Source: Bacteroidales bacterium
GTDB lineage: Bacteria > Bacteroidota > Bacteroidia > Bacteroidales > UBA932
NCBI GenBank assembly: GCA_017627955.1
Contig: JAGAFU010000052.1
Coordinates: 1-64,000, forward strand
Direction: 5' to 3'
Length of the DNA stretch: 64,000 nucleotides
Under the pieces are notes generated by a model that saw nothing but the letters and a program-made list of their open reading frames with translations, had not been told where the DNA came from and searched no databases. Position 1 is the first letter of the stretch, and every line of letters starts with the position of its first letter. The position numbers were made by a program, and so were the translations under genes. Of this stretch, positions 45,736 to 52,335 are shown in pieces.

Positions 45736-45809
45736 AGATTCTTCGCCGCGCTCAGAATGACAGGGAAACAAGTTCAGAATGACAGGGGAAACAAGTTCAG
45801 AATGACAGG
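45736..45809 (+). repeat. Dispersed repeat copy 3 with tandem tail overlapping the tcdA start
   Basis: AGATTCTTCGCCGCGCTCAG followed by AATGACAGG is a diverged inverse-oriented copy of the repeat at 15291 and 30815. Two 21-23-base units (45766-45788 and 45789-45809) repeat AAACAAGTTCAGAATGACAGG. The ATG inside the last unit is the tcdA start codon. Confidence 0.7.
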
Positions 45810-46548
45810 TACAAAGGACATATTCAATAGGACAGCTTTGCTGCTCGGTGAGGCCGGGATGGATGCTCTCTCAAATGCGAGAGTCATCATTTTCGGCATC
45901 GGGGGAGTGGGAAGCTGGTGCGCCGAAGGATTGGTCCGCAGCGGTGTCCGGAAATTGACGATCGTCGATCCGGACGAAGTCTCTGTCACGAACATCAACC
46001 GCCAGCTTATGGCGACCACCAGCACTGTCGGCCGTCCTAAAGTCGAAGTCATGCGGGAACGCCTGGTGGACATCAATCCGGATGCTGAGATCACGGCCTT
46101 GGAAATGGTCTACGAATCCGAGACGGCGGAGAGTTATGATCTCGATTCCTATGACTATGTCATCGATGCCGTGGATTCTCTAAAGAATAAGATCTTGTTG
46201 ATACTCAACGCTTCCGCTTCAAAAGCAACCTTTTATTCTTCTATGGGAGCGGCGTTGAAGGTCGATCCCCGTAAGGTCAAGGTGGCGGAGTTCTGGGATG
46301 TGAGGGGCTGCCCTCTGGGGGCTATGATCCGGAAGAAGATGAGAAAGGCCGGGACCCTTCCAAAGAAGAAGTTTCTCTGCGTTTATGATGATGAGGTCCT
46401 GCCCAATCTGGGAGATGACGGGATCGTCGAGACTGACACGTTCAACAAGGCCCAGGTCAACGGCACGACGGCGCCGGTCACGGCGATATTCGGCATGACT
46501 CTCGCCGGCCTTGTCTTGGAGGATATTTATAAAAAAAGCCGTAGATGA
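45802..46548 (+). CDS. tcdA: tRNA threonylcarbamoyladenosine dehydratase
   Basis: A 248-aa E1-like enzyme that cyclises t6A to ct6A at position 37 of ANN-decoding tRNAs. It has the adenylation fold GIGGVGSWCAEGLVRSG (about 36), DPDEVSVTNINRQLMA (about 58-73), VIDAVDSLKNK and the region around GCPLGAMIRKK. ATG 45802 matches the family N-terminus (DIFNRTALLLGEAGM) and lies inside a repeat unit; the longer open frame from 45559 reads through the tmRNA gene. Its stop overlaps the next start by 4 bases. Confidence 0.93.
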   Translation: MTGTKDIFNRTALLLGEAGMDALSNARVIIFGIGGVGSWCAEGLVRSGVRKLTIVDPDEVSVTNINRQLMATTSTVGRPKVEVMRERLVDINPDAEITALEMVYESETAESYDLDSYDYVIDAVDSLKNKILLILNASASKATFYSSMGAALKVDPRKVKVAEFWDVRGCPLGAMIRKKMRKAGTLPKKKFLCVYDDEVLPNLGDDGIVETDTFNKAQVNGTTAPVTAIFGMTLAGLVLEDIYKKSRR

Positions 46549-46961
46549 GCCAGGTCTGGGATCCGCTGAGAAAGAAAATGGTCGCGCTGACGCCCGAGGA
46601 AAAGGTGCGCCAGTGGTTCATCGGGGTTTTGAGAGACAATCTGAAGGTGCCGGAACACATGATGATGAGCGAGGTCTCATTCAGGTTCGGTAGCAAGCCT
46701 TTCAGGGCGGATATCTTGGTTTATGGCAGGGATACTTTGCCCTTGATGGTGGTCGAGTGCAAGAGGGAGGATGTTGAGATGGGAAGGGAGGTCCTGGAGC
46801 AGGCGTTGAGGTACAATCTGGCCCTTGGAGTCAAATACATAGTGATTACGAATGGCCTGAAGACTTTCGGATTCAAAAGGAGTGGGATGGCCGGCCAAGA
46901 AATGCCTTATGAACAAATGGAGGTCTTCCCGGACTGGGAGACAATGCTTGGAAATGATTGA
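46545..46961 (+). CDS. Small HsdR-N-type PD-(D/E)XK domain protein
   Basis: A 138-aa protein equal to a single type I restriction HsdR N-terminal-like domain (PF13588 style). The nuclease core is visible: Glu in MMSEVSFRFG, FRADILVYGRDTLPLMVVECKRE (D about 62, E-x-K about 75-77) and a QALRYNLALGVKYIVITNG strand-helix. There is no helicase or specificity subunit, so this is not a restriction system. It overlaps tcdA by ATGA and almost abuts the CCA enzyme gene, implying a housekeeping role in nucleic acids (inference). Confidence 0.75.
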   Translation: MSQVWDPLRKKMVALTPEEKVRQWFIGVLRDNLKVPEHMMMSEVSFRFGSKPFRADILVYGRDTLPLMVVECKREDVEMGREVLEQALRYNLALGVKYIVITNGLKTFGFKRSGMAGQEMPYEQMEVFPDWETMLGND

Positions 46962-46963
46962 AT

Positions 46964-48511
46964 ATGAGTGCGACAATAACACAAGGATTTCTTGACAGCC
47001 CTATTTTCGGAATAGTCTCCAGGGCAGCGGAGAAGCTCGGTGTCCGGGCCTTCGTGATCGGAGGGTATGTCCGGGACTGCTTCCTGGGCCGCCGCAATGA
47101 TGACATCGATATTGTCGTCGAGGGTAGTGGGATCGAGCTCGCCCAGGCCGTGGCCGCCGATATCGAGGAGCATGAGCATCGCCATTGCAATGTCTCGGTA
47201 TTCAAGAATTTCGGTACCGCCATGCTCAAATGGCGCGGGGCCGAGATCGAATTCGTCGGGGCCCGTAAAGAATCCTACCGCCATGATTCACGCAAACCTA
47301 TCGTGGAGGACGGGACCCTTGAAGAGGACCAGCTCAGGCGTGATTTCACGATCAACGCCATGGCCTTCAGTCTCCAGAAGGATGATTTCGGAGCTTTGGT
47401 CGATCCTTTCGGAGGAATCAGGGATCTCGCGGCCGGTATCATCAGGACCCCGCTTGAGCCTGAGCAGACCTACAGCGATGATCCGCTCCGTATGTTACGG
47501 GCTATCCGTTTCGCGGTCAAACTCAGCACCCCTGAGCAAAGCTTCACGATCGTGCCGGAGTCTATCCGGGCGATGAAGGCGATGAAGGACCGGATGAGCA
47601 TCCTGTCCAAGGAAAGGATTGTCGAGGAACTGAACAAGATCCTTATCTGCCAGCGTCCATCGATGGGCTTCCACTTGATGGACGAGACCGGCCTTCTGGA
47701 ATATATTCTACCGGAACTGCTTAAACTTAAGGGGATTGAATCCGTTGATGGTAAGGGCCATAAGGAAATCTTCTCCCACACGCTTCAGGTCGTCGACAAT
47801 GTGGCGGCGGGAGAGATCGCGGCGATAGAACAGGGGCGTTTGAAAGACTATACTCCACAGGAGGACGGTGACGGCTTTGTGGAGTCGGTCAGGACAGAAC
47901 CTTATGTTTGGCTGCGCTGGGCCGCCTTGCTTCACGACATCGGAAAGCCCTCGTCCAAGCGTTTCGACCCTTCAGTCGGCTGGACATTCCATGGACATGA
48001 AGTCGTCGGATCGAGGATGGTCCCGAAGATATTCTCGAGGCTGAAGATGCCGCTCAACGAGAAGATGAAATATGTCCAGAAACTCGTCTCCCTGCATCAC
48101 CGGCCGATCGCCCTTGTGGATGAGGAAGTTACGGACTCGGCGGTTCGGCGTCTCCTTTTCGATGCCGGTAATGAGATCGACGACCTGATGCTCCTGTGCA
48201 ACGCCGACATCACATCCAAGAATCCGGTGAAGGTCGCCAGGATAAAGGAAAACTTCGAGCTTGTGAAGCGCAAGCTCGTCGAAGTCGAGGAAAAAGACGC
48301 CATCCGCAACTGGAAGAATCCGATCACGGGGGAGTATGTCATGGAGGTCTATGGTATCCCTCCCTGCAAGGAGATTGGAATATTGAAGGAATATGTCAAG
48401 AATGCCATTCTCGATGGGGAGATTGGCAACACCTTCGAGGAAGCTGCCGCGTTCATGCGCGTCAAGGCCGCCGAGATGGGCCTTAAGGAAGCCGCGTCAG
48501 ATAATTCCTAA
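46964..48511 (+). CDS. CCA-adding-type tRNA nucleotidyltransferase with HD domain
   Basis: A 515-aa class II nucleotidyltransferase. Head motifs: FVIGGYVRDCFLGRRNDDIDIVVEG (about 27-51), RRDFTINAMAF (about 127-137) and DPFGGIRDLAAG; an HD hydrolase domain follows (HTLQVVDNV, ALLHDIGKPSSKRF, FHGHEVVG). It should add or repair the 3' CCA end of tRNA; the encoded tmRNA lacks CCA, which agrees. ATG 46964 chosen over the TTG at 46958. Its end overlaps the convergent regulator gene by 15 bases. Confidence 0.88.
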   Translation: MSATITQGFLDSPIFGIVSRAAEKLGVRAFVIGGYVRDCFLGRRNDDIDIVVEGSGIELAQAVAADIEEHEHRHCNVSVFKNFGTAMLKWRGAEIEFVGARKESYRHDSRKPIVEDGTLEEDQLRRDFTINAMAFSLQKDDFGALVDPFGGIRDLAAGIIRTPLEPEQTYSDDPLRMLRAIRFAVKLSTPEQSFTIVPESIRAMKAMKDRMSILSKERIVEELNKILICQRPSMGFHLMDETGLLEYILPELLKLKGIESVDGKGHKEIFSHTLQVVDNVAAGEIAAIEQGRLKDYTPQEDGDGFVESVRTEPYVWLRWAALLHDIGKPSSKRFDPSVGWTFHGHEVVGSRMVPKIFSRLKMPLNEKMKYVQKLVSLHHRPIALVDEEVTDSAVRRLLFDAGNEIDDLMLLCNADITSKNPVKVARIKENFELVKRKLVEVEEKDAIRNWKNPITGEYVMEVYGIPPCKEIGILKEYVKNAILDGEIGNTFEEAAAFMRVKAAEMGLKEAASDNS

Positions 48512-49963
48512 CTCCGTTGCTTTACGGATAAGTTCCGAGACATTCTTGACCCCCATTTTGGCATAAATGCGCTGCCTGTGGGTGTTGACCGTGTGGACTG
48601 AAAGGAATATGCGCTCGGCGATCTCCGATGCTTTGAGACCCTCGGAACTGAGCCGGATGATTTGTATCTCCCTTTGGGTCAATCCGATATCGGCTATGCG
48701 CCGGCCCCTGTCGATAAGGATGTCTCCCACGTATGATGCCACCTCTTCATTGAAGGTTCGCGTCGATTGGGAAAGTTCCATGCAACGCCTCCGGATTTCC
48801 TCCGGTGGAAGGTTCAGCGCTTCAGAAGACAGCTTGTCGAGCTCTGTCACAAAAGATGCGGTCGGGCTTTTAAGATCCTTCGACAACAATTCTATAATCT
48901 GCTGCCTGCTAGTGTTCAGCCTCTCCAGTTCCGTATTCTTTCTCCGAACTCTTATTATCCGCTCCAGTAGCAACATTGAAAGCGCTAACGCGAGGAGAGC
49001 CAGCAAGACCAGAATCGCGCTTTTGTACCGGTTCCGCTCGATCAGACGATCCTTCTCCAACACCTTGAATCGTGTCTCCATCTCCTGAAGAGTCTCATCC
49101 TGCTTCTGTTGGATGTATTTCTGCATCTGGAACACATAGTCGTCATGAGTGTCAAGTGCCTTCTGAAACTCTCCTACGCGGGTGTAAAGTCGGACCAGGC
49201 GGTCGTCCAGAGCCGCCGCTGTCACATGGTCGCCTTCTTCGAGGGCTGAAAGCGATTGTTCAAAGTAGTTTATCGCTTCCTCGTTACGGTCTCCCTGCTG
49301 GAACCATCTGGAACGGAACATGATTCCGTTGCGTTTCAGGCGCGGGATGTCAAATGTGTCCGCTATGGCCTGTCCCCGGTCCAGCCACTGTCCGGCGGTA
49401 CGGTAAATGTCCTTGTCGATCGGGTCGTTCCAACGGTTTTTATTGATGTATAGCGAACCGATCGCGTAACATGCTTCCGCTTGCTGCTCAGCGGCTTCCA
49501 CTTCTTTGGCCAGGGAAAGTGCCTCTTGGGCATATTCTAGGCCCTCATCATTACGCCCAGTCTCAGGAGATATCTCAGCGTATGAGCAGAGCTTGGCCTT
49601 GGAGATGAGGATCTCGGCAAGCTCTTTTTTGAATCCGTGTTTCCTGGCAAGGCTCTCAGCCTGGAGGGCTTTCTCCCATGCGTCAGCATCCCGGCTGGAC
49701 ATGATGTCGATACCTACAATGCATGACAGCGAGCGCGTCTCCCAGATGGCCTCACCCTCTTGCCTAGAGAGATCCAAGGCTTCGAGCGCTTTCTCCATGG
49801 CGGTGTCGTACCTCTGGCTACCGACCTCCCTGGTAGCTTCTTCTATGAGTCCGGAGATTTCTTGGTGAATCGCGCTCTCGGGGGCGGGCGCTTCAGTGAA
49901 GCGGCAGGCGTTTAAGCTTGCCAGGAAGGCGACACAAAGCGGAATCAATATGCGTTTTGACAT
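48497..49963 (-). CDS. Membrane-tethered TPR protein with LuxR-type HTH
   Basis: A 488-aa putative regulator. A signal with lipobox-like end (MSKRILIPLCVAFLASLNAC) starts it; residues ~30-300 are TPR-like helices; a coiled stretch leads to a membrane segment (SAILVLLALLALALSMLLLE, about 314-333); a cytoplasmic linker ends in a GerE/LuxR HTH (IGLTQREIQIIRLSSEGLKASEIAERIFLSVHTVNTHRQRIYAKM). This layout, external TPR sensor plus cytoplasmic HTH, is typical of Bacteroidota. It is divergent from the peptide-lipoprotein cassettes, so it probably controls them (inference). Confidence 0.8.
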   Translation of the reverse strand: MSKRILIPLCVAFLASLNACRFTEAPAPESAIHQEISGLIEEATREVGSQRYDTAMEKALEALDLSRQEGEAIWETRSLSCIVGIDIMSSRDADAWEKALQAESLARKHGFKKELAEILISKAKLCSYAEISPETGRNDEGLEYAQEALSLAKEVEAAEQQAEACYAIGSLYINKNRWNDPIDKDIYRTAGQWLDRGQAIADTFDIPRLKRNGIMFRSRWFQQGDRNEEAINYFEQSLSALEEGDHVTAAALDDRLVRLYTRVGEFQKALDTHDDYVFQMQKYIQQKQDETLQEMETRFKVLEKDRLIERNRYKSAILVLLALLALALSMLLLERIIRVRRKNTELERLNTSRQQIIELLSKDLKSPTASFVTELDKLSSEALNLPPEEIRRRCMELSQSTRTFNEEVASYVGDILIDRGRRIADIGLTQREIQIIRLSSEGLKASEIAERIFLSVHTVNTHRQRIYAKMGVKNVSELIRKATELGII

Positions 49964-49984
49964 GGCCGAAGGATTATGTGCGAA

Positions 49985-50065
49985 AATACTCAGATTTGGC
50001 CAAATACCATAAAAATACCTGAGTTTATGAATGTTGGTGGTGTATATTAATGAAAAATCATTAAT
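49985..50065 (+). promoter_or_regulatory. Palindromes in the divergent control region
   Basis: Two inverted repeats lie in the 164-base gap: ACTCAG (49988-49993) with CTGAGT (50019-50024), and the perfect ATTAATG (50046-50052) with CATTAAT (50059-50065). They could bind the LuxR-type regulator. No clear TTTG/TAnnTTTG pair was found. Confidence 0.35.
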
Positions 50066-50127
50066 GGAATATCACTGCGAAAGCTCAAATTTGAAGGTTT
50101 TTAGAAATCGATAATAATTGAAATAGA

Positions 50128-50271
50128 ATGAGCCAAATGAAAAAGAAAGAGTCTTATTATTCCCCCGAGGTGGAAGTGATGCGAATCAGCCCCGAGGCCG
50201 TCATCGCCGCAAGTGGAAAAGTTGAGGCGAATGTCTCGAATCCGTTCTCCGGAAACGAAGAGCAGTGGTAA
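50128..50271 (+). CDS. Small peptide of SPE...NPF type, cassette 1
   Basis: A 47-codon frame between the divergent regulator and a lipoprotein. The product carries YYSPEVEVMRISPE near the N-terminus, AAS in the middle and NPFSG near the C-terminus, with no signal peptide. It aligns with the 50-aa product at 51180 (SPE-[VM]-[EQ]-V ... NPF-G). ATG 50137 is a possible internal start. The stop is 9 bases from the lipoprotein start. Similar short proteins are scattered in Bacteroidota next to surface lipoproteins; their function is not known to me. Confidence 0.7.
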   Translation: MSQMKKKESYYSPEVEVMRISPEAVIAASGKVEANVSNPFSGNEEQW

Positions 50272-50280
50272 ATTATTATT

Positions 50281-51168
50281 ATGAATATTCAGATTATGAA
50301 AAAGATAAATATTGTGTTTGCCGCCTTCACCCTTATAGCGGCTATGGCGGCCTGTGACAAAGAAGAGACCCAGGGCTTGGAGAAAGTCAGGATCAATGTT
50401 TCCGTGAGCGATTTCGATCCCTCGACAAGGGCTCTCAAGTCAGGCTGGGAGAATGGTGACATTATCAATGTCTATCTGGACGATGTTGTCTCGCATACCC
50501 CGGACTTCACCCTGACCTATGGAGAGTCAGGATGGACAGCTTCAGAGCTGAGCTCAGATGTCGTTTCCAGACTGCAAGAATCCGGAACTCTCAAGGGTTT
50601 CTGGGAAAGCAGCAATTCAGCGGTTTCCGGAGAAGGGTGGAACAGATGGATGTCTGGAGTTAAATATGCCTTTTTTGATTATCCGGACAAGGGCAAAGCC
50701 TCCACGACAGGTGTCCAGACTTTTGTCACAGCCCAATTCGGATACTTACCCTATAAGTATGAAGAAGGCACCCTTTCCGCCGAGATAAACAAATGGAACA
50801 TCACCACCAATTTCCAATTAGTCGTGACAGGACTTCCTGCGGGCTCATACTCTTTATACACCGGTTCGGATAATCTGGCTGTTTGTACGAGTATAAGCAT
50901 CAGCTCTGGTCAGGGGGACGTGTCCATGTATGGGGCTTCTTCAGATAGCTACAGGATAGCTGGCATCCCCAATGCGGACGGAGTCGCGTTTCTGGGCCAT
51001 GTGACTCATGCCAATGTCATTCTCGACTATGTTTTCTACCTGGTGGATAACGCTACCGGAAAGAAGTACAGTTTCACGAAGAACACCTCGTTGCCGACTA
51101 CTTCAGGCAAAGTGCTTGTCGGAGCCAAGGTCCCGTTCAGAAGTTTTACCGAAGTTACTACTCCTTAA
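50281..51168 (+). CDS. Fimbrillin-like lipoprotein, cassette 1
   Basis: A 295-aa exported lipoprotein (lipobox IAAMAAC near residue 24 from ATG 50281; ATG 50296 is an alternative). After the signal, TRALKSGWENGDIINVYLDD is the conserved N-terminal pattern of fimbrillin/Mfa-like surface proteins (R-x-x-K-x-G-W-x-x-x-D-x-I). The rest is beta-rich with Ser, Gly and aromatic residues. It is probably a surface-exposed subunit or adhesin. No usher-like or anchoring partner is adjacent. Confidence 0.65.
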   Translation: MNIQIMKKINIVFAAFTLIAAMAACDKEETQGLEKVRINVSVSDFDPSTRALKSGWENGDIINVYLDDVVSHTPDFTLTYGESGWTASELSSDVVSRLQESGTLKGFWESSNSAVSGEGWNRWMSGVKYAFFDYPDKGKASTTGVQTFVTAQFGYLPYKYEEGTLSAEINKWNITTNFQLVVTGLPAGSYSLYTGSDNLAVCTSISISSGQGDVSMYGASSDSYRIAGIPNADGVAFLGHVTHANVILDYVFYLVDNATGKKYSFTKNTSLPTTSGKVLVGAKVPFRSFTEVTTP

Positions 51169-51179
51169 ATCAGAATTTC

Positions 51180-51332
51180 ATGGAATCTATTATGAAAATG
51201 TATGAGTCACCCGAGATGCAGGTGATCGCTCTAAAGCACGAAGGCGTCGTCTGTGGCAGTGACGTGGAAACCACCGGCATGGGTATCCCTTATGTCAATC
51301 CGTTCGGTGACACGACGGAACAAACTCTTTAA
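51180..51332 (+). CDS. Small peptide of SPE...NPF type, cassette 2
   Basis: A 50-codon frame, paralogous to 50128-50271: MYESPEMQVIALKHEGVVCGSD, then GIPYVNPFGD. It contains one Cys (GVVCGSD) where the first peptide has AAS. It starts 11 bases after the first lipoprotein stop and ends 10 bases before the second lipoprotein, so cassette spacing is repeated. ATG 51192 is a possible internal start. A longer frame offset by one covers the same DNA but is a shadow. Confidence 0.7.
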   Translation: MESIMKMYESPEMQVIALKHEGVVCGSDVETTGMGIPYVNPFGDTTEQTL

Positions 51333-51342
51333 AAAGGAAATC

Positions 51343-52332
51343 ATGAAAAAGACATTATTAATTGCCGCTATCGCGGCCATGGTCCTTGGTTGCGGCAAAG
51401 AAGTTTTGACAGACCAGCCTCTCCAGGAAGAGGGACAGGCCTCATTGGCCCTTGATTTCACGATTAAAGACGGAAGTTCGCTTGACACTAGAGTAGTCAA
51501 GCAGGGCTGGGCACTTAATGATAAGATTTATATACTTTTTGACAAAGAGATCAACCATGGTGCGGACAATCCTGCACAGTACCTGGTAATCGCCTTTGGC
51601 GCAAGTGACTCAAAGTGGCATGTGGTATCGTGGTCTGCCGGGCTGGAGCGAAAAATCGCGAATAAGACATCGGGAACCTTTACCGCATTATACATGCCTA
51701 ATGACAAGGTGGGAGGAACTATATCGTTTGCACACGATTTATCAGAGCAATACAATGTGTATTCAAAAGATAGGAACGCAGGTAAATTCAAGTCTTTCGC
51801 ATTAGTCGCGGAAAACCAAAATTACACCGTTTCTGGTGGTGTCTTAAAAGCGTCTTTGACATTGAAAGCGCCCAACACTACCAGTAGTTGGATGCAACAC
51901 TGCATTGATAATAAAGACCGTAATGGGAACACTATTACCAATAGCGAATCTCATCACTATACGCTCCAACATCGAGTTATGTCATACCAGAATAGTGGAT
52001 CTTATGGCGATTTGGGTTATACCCGTTCTGTTTCTCCCTACACGTACACCAATTCCGGAATATTCAATTTTGATACGTTCCAAGAAATGAGCGCTTACGT
52101 TTCAGGAGGCCTGTGTTTCGCAGGTTACAATGCCAGTGCCAAGGGCGAACGGATGCGTCATATTTTCACTTTGGTTGATAACAAAGGTACTGCTACCACT
52201 GCCGATGACGTGACCTACCAATACATTTGGCCGGAAACCGGGAACTATGGCCAGTTGACCAGCTCCGCAATCAAGCTTCCCGCCCTAAACGCCAAGAATA
52301 GCTCCGGGAACTACAAGTGGGTTCAGCAGTAG
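51343..52332 (+). CDS. Fimbrillin-like lipoprotein, cassette 2
   Basis: A 329-aa lipoprotein (signal MKKTLLIAAIAAMVLGC). TRVVKQGWALNDKIYILFDKE matches the TRALKSGWENGD segment of the first lipoprotein, so the two are distant paralogues. The rest is diverged, with Asn, Ser and Thr abundant and visibly more A+T in the middle (51700-52050). ATG 51343 starts the signal; the frame open from 51253 overlaps the peptide gene. Probably surface-exposed; ligand unknown. Confidence 0.65.
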   Translation: MKKTLLIAAIAAMVLGCGKEVLTDQPLQEEGQASLALDFTIKDGSSLDTRVVKQGWALNDKIYILFDKEINHGADNPAQYLVIAFGASDSKWHVVSWSAGLERKIANKTSGTFTALYMPNDKVGGTISFAHDLSEQYNVYSKDRNAGKFKSFALVAENQNYTVSGGVLKASLTLKAPNTTSSWMQHCIDNKDRNGNTITNSESHHYTLQHRVMSYQNSGSYGDLGYTRSVSPYTYTNSGIFNFDTFQEMSAYVSGGLCFAGYNASAKGERMRHIFTLVDNKGTATTADDVTYQYIWPETGNYGQLTSSAIKLPALNAKNSSGNYKWVQQ

Positions 52333-52335
52333 GTT

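Noticed and set aside
45559..45801. Upstream extension of tcdA
   Set aside because: Reads through the 5' part of the tmRNA gene and the repeat; family N-terminus fits ATG 45802.
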